Shown here one piece after another: positions 1 through 8,059 of a stretch of DNA of 64,000 nucleotides. The first letter of the stretch is position 1; every line of letters begins with the position of its first letter. Both the position numbers and the translations under genes were made by a program. The stretch covers positions 310,001-374,000 of the forward strand of contig NZ_JAUHPV010000002.1 of the NCBI RefSeq assembly GCF_030418315.1. The letters are read 5' to 3'. Under the pieces are notes generated by a model. That model was not told the DNA's origin and ran no database searches. It saw nothing but the letters and a program-made list of their open reading frames with translations. This DNA comes from Demequina zhanjiangensis. Its GTDB lineage: Bacteria; Actinomycetota; Actinomycetes; Actinomycetales; Demequinaceae.

Positions 1-94
1 CCCAAGGCCTGACCGCCGAGTCCAACGTGCGCCGGGGCGTCGGCCCCGATACCCTCACCGCGTGCGCCCATGTCCCCGGAGGCGCGTCACCTCA

Positions 95-118
95 CCGACC
101 CGCACGGGCGCGGGTCGG
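95..118 (+). other. Hairpin upstream of the uracil permease
   Basis: CCGACCCGC (95-103) pairs with GCGGGTCGG (110-118) around a 6-nt loop. It lies about 24 nt before the permease start and has no T-run. It could be a terminator of a gene left of the window or a leader structure. Bases 1-94 hold nothing else I can identify. Confidence 0.35.
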
Positions 119-141
119 CTCGGACACAGGGAGATCACGGC

Positions 142-1497
142 ATGAGCATGTTCAGCTGGACGCTGCACGGAGACGGGCGCACCATCGCACCGGGCGGGGC
201 TGTGGCTCCCGACGAGCGCCTCACCTACCCCCGCACCATCGGCATCGGCATGCAGCACGTGCTCGCCATGATGGGCGCGACGCTGCTGGTGCCCGCCATC
301 ACGGGCATGCCTGCCGCGACCACCATGTTCTTCTCGGCCATCGGCACCGCGCTGTTCCTCACGATCACGCGCAACAGGGTGCCGAGCTACCTTGGCTCGA
401 GCTTCGCGTTCCTCGCGCCGCTCGCCGCCGCGGGTGTGAACTCGGCGAACGCCCCGCTCGACGGTGCGACCATCTCCCGCGGCCTGGGCGGCGTGCTGCT
501 CGCGGGCGTCCTGCTCGCGCTCGTCGGCGTGCTCGTGAACTGGCTGGGCGCCGACTGGATCGCGAAGATGATGCCGCCCGTGGTCACGGGCGCGATCGTC
601 GCACTCATCGGTCTCAACCTGGCCGGCACCGCGCGCAGCCAGTTCGAGGCGAGCCCGTGGACGGCGCTCGTCACGCTCGTCGCGGTGCTGGTGTCGATGG
701 TCGCGTTCCGCGGCTTCCTGGGCCGCATCGCGATCCTGGTGGGCGCGCTGATCGGCGCGCTGTTCGCCGCGCTGCGGGGCGAGTGGACCACCGCGCTGGA
801 CTCGCTCGGCGGCCTCACCCCCACGGAGTTCATCGGCCAGGCGGCATGGTTCGGCCTTCCCGAGCGGCACAGCCCCACCTTCGACGGCTCGGTGCTCGTC
901 GCGTTCGTGCCCGTCGTCCTGATCCTCATGGCCGAGAACATCGGGCACCTGAAGTCAGTGACCGCGATGACCGGCCGCAACCTGGACGGCGAGACGGGCC
1001 GCGCGCTCTTCGCCGACGGCCTCGCGACCACCGTCGCCGGCCTGGGCGGCGGTTCCGGCACCACCACCTACGCAGAGAACATCGGCGTCATGGCCGCCAC
1101 CCGCGTCTACTCGACGCTCGCGTACTGGGCCGCGGCGGCGTTCGCGCTCCTGCTCAGCCTCGTCCCCAAGTTCGGCGCGATGGTCGCCGTCATCCCCGCC
1201 GGCATCCTGGGCGGCCTGTCCGTCCTGCTGTTCGGCCTCATCGCCGTGCTCGGCGGCCGCATCTGGGTGGAGAACGGCGTCGACTTCACGAAGCCCGTGA
1301 ACCTGGTCACGGCTGCGGTCGCACTGATCGTCGGCACCGCCGACTTCACCGCCACTGCGGGCTCCATGGTGTTCAACGGCATCGCGCTCGGGTCGATCGC
1401 GGCGCTGGCGATCTACCACGGGCTCGGCTGGATCGCCCGGGTGCGCGGCACCGACGTGGAGGAGACGCACGGCACCCCGGCCGACGCGGACATCTAG
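142..1497 (+). CDS. uraA: Uracil/xanthine permease, NCS2 family
   Basis: 451-residue multi-pass membrane transporter of the nucleobase:cation symporter-2 family, most like proton-coupled uracil permease UraA. The family's substrate helices are visible: SYLGSSFAFLAP near residues 80-90, AENIGHL with Glu265, and TTYAENIGVMA with Glu312. These match the two glutamates (241 and 290 in E. coli UraA) that hold uracil. The ATG at 142 is chosen over an in-frame ATG at 70 because AGGGAGA sits 9 nt upstream and the conserved protein begins there. It is monocistronic in this window and converges on the GH1 gene at 1736. Uracil is the likeliest substrate; xanthine or another base cannot be excluded. Confidence 0.9.
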   Translation: MSMFSWTLHGDGRTIAPGGAVAPDERLTYPRTIGIGMQHVLAMMGATLLVPAITGMPAATTMFFSAIGTALFLTITRNRVPSYLGSSFAFLAPLAAAGVNSANAPLDGATISRGLGGVLLAGVLLALVGVLVNWLGADWIAKMMPPVVTGAIVALIGLNLAGTARSQFEASPWTALVTLVAVLVSMVAFRGFLGRIAILVGALIGALFAALRGEWTTALDSLGGLTPTEFIGQAAWFGLPERHSPTFDGSVLVAFVPVVLILMAENIGHLKSVTAMTGRNLDGETGRALFADGLATTVAGLGGGSGTTTYAENIGVMAATRVYSTLAYWAAAAFALLLSLVPKFGAMVAVIPAGILGGLSVLLFGLIAVLGGRIWVENGVDFTKPVNLVTAAVALIVGTADFTATAGSMVFNGIALGSIAALAIYHGLGWIARVRGTDVEETHGTPADADI

Positions 1498-1576
1498 CCG
1501 GTCCCGCACCTCGCCCGGTCCCCGGTCGCCGGGCGCCGCGCTTCGGAAGCGTCGGTTGCCGACAGCCCCCACCTCC

Positions 1577-1671
1577 GACACTTTGAACCAATCCCGCAGC
1601 CGACACCCCGCAAGAGCGGGCTTGGCGCCCTGAATCTCGGGGTGTCGCGCGTCGGATTGGTTCAAAGTGTC
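1577..1671. repeat. Two-tier perfect inverted repeat between convergent genes
   Basis: The outer arms, GACACTTTGAACCAATCC (1577-1594) and its exact complement (1654-1671), are 18 bp. The inner arms, CGACACCCCG (1601-1610) and CGGGGTGTCG (1638-1647), are also perfect. The two tiers are separated by 6 unpaired bases on each side and the central loop is 27 nt. It lies between the ends of two convergent genes, so it may end transcription on both strands. There is no T-run, and the AT-richer outer arms differ in composition from the surroundings. Confidence 0.85.
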
Positions 1672-1735
1672 CAGGAGGCGAGGGTGGGAGCGGGCGCGGC
1701 AGGCAGGCCAGCTCGCAGCAAGCGGTCGAGCACGG

Positions 1736-2971
1736 TCAGGAGCGGGAGCTCCAGGCCACCTCTGCGAGCCACCTACCCGACGGCTTGAGGGCTCGATCGA
1801 AGGTGACGGGGTCCACTGCGGCGAGCCCGAACGTCGGCCGGTAGCCCTCCGCCCACTCGAAGTTGTCCAGCAGGCTCCACGCGTAGAAGCCGCGCACCTC
1901 TACGCCGTCGTCCATCGCCTGCCGGAGCGACGTCAGGGACCGCGAGTAGTACTCGATGCGCTCGTCGTCGTTCATCGTCGCGATGCCGATCTCCGTGACG
2001 ATCACGGGCACCTGCGCGACCGCGTGCGCATGGCGGACCGAACGGCCCAGCGCCTCGGGCTCGAAGCGCCAGCCCATCTGCGTCACCCGGGTCTCCTCCG
2101 GCACCGGCAACAGGTTGCCCGCTGCGTCCAGGTGCTCGGTGGTGTACGTCTGCACGCCCACGTAGTCGTCGTCCTGCGCCGCCTCCAGGTAGACGCCGGC
2201 CCACATCCGCATACGCTCGGCCTCCGGCGTTCCGGGCGTCAGCTCGTCCCAGCGGAACCCCGGGCCGTCAAGCGTGCCATCGGGGTGCGTCACCTGGTCC
2301 GGAAGGGCCAGCGTGAGGCCGACGGGGAAGTCACCCGGTCCCGCCTTGAGGACCTCACGCGCCTTCAGGTGGGCGCCCACGAAGTTCTCCGTCGCGGCCC
2401 GCAGGCCCACGTCGCCCGCGGCGATCCCCGGCGCGAAGCCACCATGCTGATAGCCCATGCCCGCTACCACGTTGGGTTCGTTGATGGTCGCGGCCAGGTC
2501 GATGTGGTCGCCCAGATGCTGCACCGCGATGTCCACGTAGCGGGCGAAGCGGTCCACGATCTCCGCGTTCATCCAGCCGTCCTGCAGGGCCATCCACTGT
2601 GGGGTCGTGAAGTGGTGGAACGTGACCGACGTCTTCAGCCCCATCTCCTGCGCCGTCGCCAGGATGATCCGATAGTGCTCCAGGGCCGCGAGCGAGAACT
2701 CCGCCTCCGCCGGCTCGATCCGTGCCCACTCGATGCTCATCCGGTACGAGTCGAGTCCCATCTCGCGGACCAGCTCCAGGTCGTCGCGCCAGCGATGCCA
2801 CGAGTCGCATGCGTCGCCGCTCGACTCCTTGGCCGGGCTGCCCTCCTGATGCTCGAAGGCCCACCAGTCGCTGTTGGTGTTGCCACCCTCGATCTGATGC
2901 GCGGCAGTCGCAGCGCCCCACAGCCAGCCCGACGGGACCGGCCCGAAGTCAAAGGTCGTCGACTCGGACAT
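1736..2971 (-). CDS. Beta-glucosidase, glycoside hydrolase family 1
   Basis: 411-residue GH1 (beta/alpha)8-barrel enzyme, cytoplasmic (no signal peptide), expected to cleave beta-glucosides or short beta-oligosaccharides. The opening block WLWGAATAAHQIEGG and CDSWHRW are typical of the family. The acid/base is Glu165 in INEPN and the nucleophile is Glu327 in VTEIG, where the usual TENG has Ile for Asn. The C-terminal SLLDNFEWAEGYRPTFGL is the standard aglycone-side block. Length is slightly short for GH1 (usually 440-470). It stands alone on the minus strand. A second GH1 enzyme at 6042 belongs to an importer operon. Confidence 0.9.
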   Translation of the reverse strand: MSESTTFDFGPVPSGWLWGAATAAHQIEGGNTNSDWWAFEHQEGSPAKESSGDACDSWHRWRDDLELVREMGLDSYRMSIEWARIEPAEAEFSLAALEHYRIILATAQEMGLKTSVTFHHFTTPQWMALQDGWMNAEIVDRFARYVDIAVQHLGDHIDLAATINEPNVVAGMGYQHGGFAPGIAAGDVGLRAATENFVGAHLKAREVLKAGPGDFPVGLTLALPDQVTHPDGTLDGPGFRWDELTPGTPEAERMRMWAGVYLEAAQDDDYVGVQTYTTEHLDAAGNLLPVPEETRVTQMGWRFEPEALGRSVRHAHAVAQVPVIVTEIGIATMNDDERIEYYSRSLTSLRQAMDDGVEVRGFYAWSLLDNFEWAEGYRPTFGLAAVDPVTFDRALKPSGRWLAEVAWSSRS

Positions 2972-3100
2972 GGCCTGCTCCCTCGCTCAGCGCGTCCTCA
3001 GGGGCGCACCTCAAGCCTAGGGCGGGCCCTCGCGTCGGGCACCTGGAAGGCTCAGCTCCTCGTGCCGTTCGGGCCAGGGGACGACGCACGTCGCCCGCAC

Positions 3101-3451
3101 TCAGTCCCAGCCGAGCTCCGCCAACCGGTCGTCGTCGATGCCGAAGTGGTGGGCGATCTCATGCACGACGGTGACCGCCACCTCCTCGCGCACATGGTCC
3201 GCGTCCTCGCACATGCGTAGCGTCGGGTTCTTGTAGATGAAGATCCGGTCAGGCAGCTCGCCGAACCCGGTGTCGCCGCGGTCGGTCAGCGCGATCCCGT
3301 CGTACAGACCAAGCAGGTCAGGGTCGTCGCCGTCGGGCTCGTCCTCGATCAGGATGACCACGTTGTCCATCAGATCGAACAGAGCATCAGGCACTGCATC
3401 CAGGGCATCGTCGACCGCGGACTCGAACTCCTCGTCGCTCATGGAGACCAT
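3101..3451 (-). CDS. Small zincin-like metallopeptidase family protein (PF06262)
   Basis: 116-residue acidic protein with the zinc-binding HEIAHHFGID motif near residue 97, a minimal HExxH zincin. The N-terminus, MSDEEFESAVDDALDAVPD, and the middle NVVILIEDEP match the actinobacterial 'possible zinc metallopeptidase' family (formerly DUF1025). The function of this family is not established. The start at 3451 is chosen because relatives begin MVxMSxEEFE; an ATG at 3442 is possible. It is divergent from the tRNA genes. Confidence 0.8.
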   Translation of the reverse strand: MVSMSDEEFESAVDDALDAVPDALFDLMDNVVILIEDEPDGDDPDLLGLYDGIALTDRGDTGFGELPDRIFIYKNPTLRMCEDADHVREEVAVTVVHEIAHHFGIDDDRLAELGWD

Positions 3452-3472
3452 GGCGACATGGTCCCACGGGCC

Positions 3473-3478
3473 GGTATG
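3473..3478 (+). promoter_or_regulatory. Likely -10 box for the tRNA-Glu transcript
   Basis: TATGAT lies about 42 nt before the mature tRNA-Glu, a strong -10 match. The -35 region (TGGCGA about 17 bp upstream) is weak. Confidence 0.45.
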
Positions 3479-3519
3479 ATGTCGGGGTTGCTCAGGCCCC
3501 TTCGAGGGTCTGGAACGAT

Positions 3520-3592
3520 GCCCTCATCGTCTAGCGGCCTAGGACTCCGCCCTTTCACGGCGGCAGCACGGGTTCGAATCCCGTTGGGGGTA
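3520..3592 (+). tRNA. tRNA-Glu (anticodon TTC)
   Basis: 73 nt that fold as a cloverleaf. The acceptor GCCCTCA pairs with TGGGGGT using two G-U pairs. The anticodon loop CTTTCAC carries TTC at 3554-3556, and the T arm is ACGGG-TTCGAAT-CCCGT. CCA is not encoded. It is the first of three tRNA genes on the plus strand. Confidence 0.96.
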
Positions 3593-3652
3593 CGTAGCAC
3601 TGTTCAGAATGGTCTACACTAGTCGTCGCGCCTCTTTCAGAGGAGCGAGCAA

Positions 3653-3726
3653 GGCCCTGTAGCGCAGTTGGTTAGCGCGCCGCCCTGTCACGGCGGAGGT
3701 CGCGGGTTCAAGTCCCGTCAGGGTCG
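3653..3726 (+). tRNA. tRNA-Asp (anticodon GTC)
   Basis: 74 nt. The acceptor GGCCCTG pairs with CAGGGTC, the anticodon GTC is at 3687-3689 in the loop CTGTCAC, and the T arm is GCGGG-TTCAAGT-CCCGT. CCA is not encoded. A short hairpin CCTCT/AGAGG precedes it, and TACACT at 3615-3620 could be its own -10 box. Confidence 0.96.
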
Positions 3727-3738
3727 CGGTAGCGACAG

Positions 3739-3759
3739 CCCCTTCTCGTAAGGGGTTTT
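3739..3759 (+). terminator. Intrinsic terminator after tRNA-Asp
   Basis: CCCCTT (3739-3744), loop CTCGT, AAGGGG, then TTTT. It is short but well placed, 13 nt after the tRNA. Confidence 0.65.
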
Positions 3760-3783
3760 CGTCCATCGGGGGTCCGCCCCCAC

Positions 3784-3859
3784 GGCTCTGTAGCTCAGTT
3801 GGTAGAGCGTTCGACTGAAAATCGAAAGGTCACCGGATCGACGCCGGTCGGAGCCACCA
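3784..3859 (+). tRNA. tRNA-Phe (anticodon GAA), CCA encoded
   Basis: The body is 3784-3856 plus an encoded CCA at 3857-3859. The acceptor GGCTCTG pairs with CGGAGCC, the anticodon GAA is at 3817-3819, and the T arm is ACCGG-ATCGACG-CCGGT. Unlike its two neighbours, it carries the CCA end in DNA. Confidence 0.96.
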
Positions 3860-3863
3860 CAGA

Positions 3864-3899
3864 GAAGAACCCCCGCTACGGCGGGGGTTCTTCGTTTTC
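3864..3899 (+). terminator. Strong intrinsic terminator of the tRNA cluster
   Basis: 13-bp perfect stem GAAGAACCCCCGC (3864-3876) and GCGGGGGTTCTTC (3881-3893) with a TACG loop, followed by GTTTTCT. Confidence 0.9.
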
Positions 3900-3964
3900 T
3901 GCGGCTTGACTGTTTGGGGTCGACCCCGCACTTTGAATCTCTGACTGACTTGTCGGCAGACTCT

Positions 3965-4441
3965 CTATTCTTCGTAGCCCTCGGCGGCCCCATCGGCGAT
4001 CGCGAGGTAGCTCTCCGCCAAGGCGCAGGCGCCGCGAGCGGCGTCCGCCTCCTCACCAGACACGTACTCCCCCGTGACGCGCCACGTATAGCCGACGGGA
4101 AGCGCACCGAACTTGGCCTCGCTCACGAGATAGTCGGCGTCCGGCTCGCTGAACATGTGCGGACCCGCGATGAGGGGGACCGATTGCCCGTCGACCTCAA
4201 GCGAGTAGCAGGCCCAACCCTCGACGATGACAGACTCCGCCATACCCTCGACAGTGACCTCGGCTTCCGGCTCACGCGTCAGCGTCGGCGTGAGTGGACC
4301 ATCTTCGGAGCTCACGGTGCACCCGCTGAGGAGCGAGGCCACAATTGGCACGACCACCCCGGCCAAGACGACGCCAGAGCGGAGCGACCACGCGTCGGTA
4401 CCGGCATCTCCACCTGTGCGGTTGAGCCCTCTCAGCGGCAT
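3965..4441 (-). CDS. Putative lipoprotein of unknown function
   Basis: About 158 residues from the ATG at 4441. An in-frame ATG at 4483 would only lengthen the N-terminus. The hydrophobic stretch VVLAGVVVPIVASLLSGC ends in a lipobox (LSGC), so the mature protein should be lipid-anchored outside the membrane. The mature part is acidic, with the phrase EAEVTVEGMAESVIVEGWAC and a C-terminal helix rich in Ala. I recognise no domain. It lies downstream of the GH43 gene on the same strand with a 158-nt gap, so it may or may not share that transcript. Confidence 0.6.
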   Translation of the reverse strand: MPLRGLNRTGGDAGTDAWSLRSGVVLAGVVVPIVASLLSGCTVSSEDGPLTPTLTREPEAEVTVEGMAESVIVEGWACYSLEVDGQSVPLIAGPHMFSEPDADYLVSEAKFGALPVGYTWRVTGEYVSGEEADAARGACALAESYLAIADGAAEGYEE

Positions 4442-4599
4442 GATCACGAACGTACACGGAGCAGCGCGCAGTCGGCACGACAACTACGTGCCGCCCTCGG
4501 CCTCGCCTGTGCACGCCAGGGCTACCTCACGCGGAACACAGCGATTGCCGCAGTGGCGAGATGTGACACCGTGAACCGCTGCACCCGCGCGGGCGGTGG

Positions 4600-6045
4600 T
4601 CAGCGGGCGGTGCAGGCGATCGTCGTGACCATCGCCTCGCCGCGCACGGCGAACCCGAGCATCCGGCCCGTGAAGCCGCCGGCAACCTCGGTCGAGAGGT
4701 AGCGACCGTCCAGCCGCGCGAGCACCTGCTCGCCCTCATCGGTGTGGACCGCGAGCGTGATCGTGTCAGGCCCGGGCCTGGCGAGGAACTGACCGTGATC
4801 AGGCACGGCCGCGATAGTGACCGTCACCTCCTGACCTGGCGCGATGACGATCGACCCGTGCTCCGTGCGCACTTCTCCGATCACACTTGTCGCGACGACG
4901 CGCTCGCCCTCGACCTCCACCGCGTACATATGCGCCTCGTCGAGCCGTAGCGCGAACGCGCCCCAGCCCTCGCTGACTGCGAGCGTCGCCGTGGACGTCC
5001 ATTCGAGGTCCTGGACCCGTGCACCCACGAACCGGACGACGTCGCTCGCAAGCCGCAACCCGTGCGCGCCGGTCTGTGCGAACGTCTCGGGGAAGACTCC
5101 GGGCGACGCCCACCGGGCGTGGAGCCGGTCGCCGCGGAAGTCGTCGAGGAACGAGTGGTCCGTGGCGACGATCTCGTGCCGCGGGTCGATGACGACGGGC
5201 CAGTCGTCGTGCCACTCGATGCCCGCGAGGAAGGTCTCGCGGCCGTTCACATGGAATCCGGGGCTCACGCCGCGCGGGCGGGTGCCAAGAAACGTGATGG
5301 CCCAGTCACCGTCGGCCTTCTCGAAGATGTCGGCGTGCCCGGTGTTCTGCACGGCGACCGCGCGGCTCCGGTGGCTGAGGATGGGGTTTGCGGGACAGCC
5401 CTCGAAGGGACCCGTAGGTGAGACGCCTCGGGCGACGCTGACGCTGTGACCACGCTCGGTGCCGCCTTCGGCGATCACCAGGTACCACCATGACCCGCGC
5501 TTGAAGATGTGCGGCCCCTCGGGGTGCGCCAGACCGGTCCCGCTCCACAGCCGACGCGGCTCCTCCTGCAGCTGCGCCGTGTCGGGGTCGATGCGCGCTT
5601 GCGAGATGCCGACGCCCAGCTCGCACCAGGTCAGGTAGCACTCGTCGCCGTCCCAGCACAGATCGGGGTCGATCCCGACGGCGCCCTGGGTCACGGAAGG
5701 CTCGGACCAGGGCCCGGCGATGCTCTCGGCGCGCAAGATCACCTGCTCGGGGGCCTCTCCGACGACGTTCGTGGTCACCAGGTAGAAGACGCCGTCGTGG
5801 TGGCGGAGGGTGGGCGCGAAGATGCCCGTGCTCCCCAGACCCTCCGAGTCGGGCAGCTGGCTGGTCCTGGTGAACGCATGTCCGACGAGGTCCCAGTGCA
5901 AGAGGTCCGTGCTGACGCGGAGGGGGACGCCGGGCCGGTACTCGAAGCTCGAGTTCGCCAGGTAGTAGGTGTCTCCGACCCTGCAGATGGTGGGGTCGGG
6001 GTGGAAGCCCGCGACCGCGGGCTCCGAGACCTCGACGGCGGTCAC
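4600..6045 (-). CDS. Glycoside hydrolase family 43 (beta-xylosidase/arabinofuranosidase-like)
   Basis: 481-residue cytoplasmic enzyme. The N-terminal five-bladed propeller opens with GFHPDPTICRVGDTYYLANS (catalytic base Asp17). GIDPDLCWDGDE near residue 125 carries the pKa-modulating Asp, and HPEGPHIFKR near residue 176 the general acid Glu. The C-terminal third (FLDDFRGDRLHARWASPG onward) resembles the concanavalin-like beta-sandwich of two-domain GH43 xylosidases. It is last in the importer/hydrolase operon. It starts with GTG inside the stop of the GH1 gene (GTGA overlap), implying translational coupling. Xylo- or arabino-oligosaccharides are the expected substrates. Confidence 0.88.
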   Translation of the reverse strand: MTAVEVSEPAVAGFHPDPTICRVGDTYYLANSSFEYRPGVPLRVSTDLLHWDLVGHAFTRTSQLPDSEGLGSTGIFAPTLRHHDGVFYLVTTNVVGEAPEQVILRAESIAGPWSEPSVTQGAVGIDPDLCWDGDECYLTWCELGVGISQARIDPDTAQLQEEPRRLWSGTGLAHPEGPHIFKRGSWWYLVIAEGGTERGHSVSVARGVSPTGPFEGCPANPILSHRSRAVAVQNTGHADIFEKADGDWAITFLGTRPRGVSPGFHVNGRETFLAGIEWHDDWPVVIDPRHEIVATDHSFLDDFRGDRLHARWASPGVFPETFAQTGAHGLRLASDVVRFVGARVQDLEWTSTATLAVSEGWGAFALRLDEAHMYAVEVEGERVVATSVIGEVRTEHGSIVIAPGQEVTVTIAAVPDHGQFLARPGPDTITLAVHTDEGEQVLARLDGRYLSTEVAGGFTGRMLGFAVRGEAMVTTIACTAR

Positions 6046-7232
6046 GGTGCCACCCCGCCTCGACCGGCAAGGTCACCGAACCAGGCGCCGCTGGGCTTCA
6101 CCGTCCGCTCGAAGGTGGCGTGGTCGACCGACACCAGCCCGAACGTCGGGGCGTAGGAACCCCATTCGTAGTTGTCCAGGAGGCTCCAGTAGAAGTAGCC
6201 GCGGATGTCCACGCCGTCGGCGACCGCCTGGCGCAGTCCTGCGATCGACTCGCGCACGTAGTCCTTGCGGCGGGCGTCGTCCGCAGTGGCGATGCCGTTC
6301 TCGGTGACCAGGATCGGCACCCCGGGAGCGAGCTCGGCGGTGTGACGCGCCGCCTCCGCCGCGGCGGCGGGGTAGTACTCCCAACCGTTCAGGGTCCGCT
6401 CCACATCGTCGCCGATGGGGAGGGCGCCGTCGGGCCCGAGCTGGACCCGGGTGTAGGCCTGGACGCCGATGAAGTCGTCGTCCTTGGCGGCGTCGATGAA
6501 CACGTCCTCCCGGGGCCACCCCCACTCGCGTGCCACCTCCTCCGCGCCGGGCTCGGCCTGGAAGTTCTGATTCGCGATGGTCCAGCCGACCTGCGCATCG
6601 GAGGCGCGGCGCAGCACCTCACGTGCGGCGTGATGGGCGTCGATCACGCGTGCGGAGACCTCAGCGTCAGGCGGCGGCATGGCGCCCGCGACGAGCTCCT
6701 CCCTCTCGCCCTGAGCGACCATCGCCGCGAGCATCGCCAGCATGTTCGGCTCGTTCATGGTGACCACGTGGGACACGTCGCCGAGGATCGTCGCCGCGGC
6801 CTCGACATACTCGAGGAAGTGGGCCAGGTTCTCGGACTTCTGCCACCCGCCCAGGTCGGAGAACCATCGTGGGTTCGTGAAGTGGTGAAGCGTCACGATC
6901 GGCGCGATGCCCCGCTCGAGGCAGCCGTCCACCATGCGCCTGTAGTGCGCGAGCTCGGCCTGCGACACCTTCCCGGGAGCCGGGACGATGCGGCTCCACT
7001 CGAAGGAGAAGCGGTAGGCGTCGAGCCCGAGCGAGGTGACGATGTCCAGGTCCTCGGGCCAGCGGTGATAGGAGTCGCACGCGTCCCCGGAGCGCTCGGG
7101 AAGGAAGGAGCCCTCCTGGTTCTCGAGCGCCCAGAAGTCGCTGTTCACGTTGTTGCCCTCGATCTGGTGCGCCGCCGTGGAGGCACCCCACAGGAACGTG
7201 TCGGGCAGTGCGGGAGCGGAGTCGTCGGTCAT
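6042..7232 (-). CDS. Beta-glucosidase, glycoside hydrolase family 1
   Basis: 396 residues from the ATG at 7232, which has AAGGA 6 nt upstream; an ATG at 7253 would add 7 residues. The GH1 signatures are FLWGASTAAHQIEGNNVNSDFW, the acid/base Glu161 in NEPN and the nucleophile Glu311 in VTENG. It is cytoplasmic. It is more canonical at the nucleophile than the GH1 at 1736 and clearly its paralogue (shared AAHQIEG..NSD.WA.E.QEGS block). It lies between the VOC gene and the coupled GH43 gene, so it likely hydrolyses oligosaccharides brought in by the upstream ABC transporter. Confidence 0.9.
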   Translation of the reverse strand: MTDDSAPALPDTFLWGASTAAHQIEGNNVNSDFWALENQEGSFLPERSGDACDSYHRWPEDLDIVTSLGLDAYRFSFEWSRIVPAPGKVSQAELAHYRRMVDGCLERGIAPIVTLHHFTNPRWFSDLGGWQKSENLAHFLEYVEAAATILGDVSHVVTMNEPNMLAMLAAMVAQGEREELVAGAMPPPDAEVSARVIDAHHAAREVLRRASDAQVGWTIANQNFQAEPGAEEVAREWGWPREDVFIDAAKDDDFIGVQAYTRVQLGPDGALPIGDDVERTLNGWEYYPAAAAEAARHTAELAPGVPILVTENGIATADDARRKDYVRESIAGLRQAVADGVDIRGYFYWSLLDNYEWGSYAPTFGLVSVDHATFERTVKPSGAWFGDLAGRGGVAP

Positions 7233-7275
7233 CGTGGTCCTTGCGATCGTCATCGATACATCGGTTGCGGGGCCG

Positions 7276-8049
7276 CTAGGCGGGCGGGGCGATCGCGTAG
7301 GGCAGGTTGTCGGGGTCGACGAGCACGTCCACGTCGTCCAGTCGACCCAAGGGTCGCGACCCGGCGACGGGCTTGTCGGCCTCGATCACGACGGCCTGGA
7401 ACCCGAACGTGTCGATGCCGACATGGGGCCGGTGGGTGGCGGACTCGAACGAGAAGACCTCGAGGATCGTGGGTCCGGAACGGAGGTAGTCGATACGGAA
7501 CCCGCGGGGCTCCTCGGGAGGGATGAGCGATCCGATCGCCGCGAAGCCGAGCTCGCGGTACGCGCCGATGGTCTGGTCGCGGTCCACGACCGTGCTCGCC
7601 ACGTGGTCGAACCGGGGACGGCCGGGTGCGCCGAGCGAGCGCTCGGCGGCCACCTCGGACGGGTCGGCCTCCCGCGTGTAGTCCACGAAGCCTTCGATGA
7701 CCTCGAGCACGGTGCCGTCCGGATCGAAGAAGAAGGCGGTGCGGACGCCGACCCCGGTGTCCATCGGTTCGGCGCGGAACCGCACGCCCGCCTCACGGAG
7801 CCGGGCGACGACGCGGTCGAGGTCGGACACCTTGAAGCCGACGTGACGGAACCCGAGCGCGAGGTCGTCCTCCTCCCACGTGCTCGGCTGGGCGTCGGCC
7901 CTCCTCAGCAGGATCTCCGCGGTGACGACGTCGAGCACCGCCGATTCCGAGGTGACAGAGCCGTCGACGACGGCGCTCAGCATCTCTCGATAGAACTCGA
8001 CGGCGCGCGGCACGTCGGCAACGTTCAGGATGACCCGTGTCATCGCCAT
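7276..8049 (-). CDS. VOC-superfamily protein with two glyoxalase-like domains
   Basis: 257 residues with two vicinal-oxygen-chelate repeats: residues 1-125 (MTRVILNVADVPRAVEFYREML ... GVRTAFFFDPDGTVLEVIEGF) and about 145-255 (FDHVASTVVDRDQTIGAYRELGF ...). Such proteins bind a metal and act as glyoxalases, dioxygenases, isomerases or epimerases. The reaction cannot be read from sequence. It sits inside the sugar operon, 10 nt after a permease gene and 44 nt before GH1, so it may act on an unusual sugar or aglycone released there. GGAGA is 5-9 nt before the chosen ATG. Confidence 0.72.
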   Translation of the reverse strand: MAMTRVILNVADVPRAVEFYREMLSAVVDGSVTSESAVLDVVTAEILLRRADAQPSTWEEDDLALGFRHVGFKVSDLDRVVARLREAGVRFRAEPMDTGVGVRTAFFFDPDGTVLEVIEGFVDYTREADPSEVAAERSLGAPGRPRFDHVASTVVDRDQTIGAYRELGFAAIGSLIPPEEPRGFRIDYLRSGPTILEVFSFESATHRPHVGIDTFGFQAVVIEADKPVAGSRPLGRLDDVDVLVDPDNLPYAIAPPA

Positions 8050-8059
8050 GGGCTTCTCC

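Noticed and set aside
95-118. Pyrimidine-responsive attenuator before the uracil permease
   Set aside because: Only a single hairpin is visible; no PyrR-binding sequence or alternative antiterminator can be drawn.
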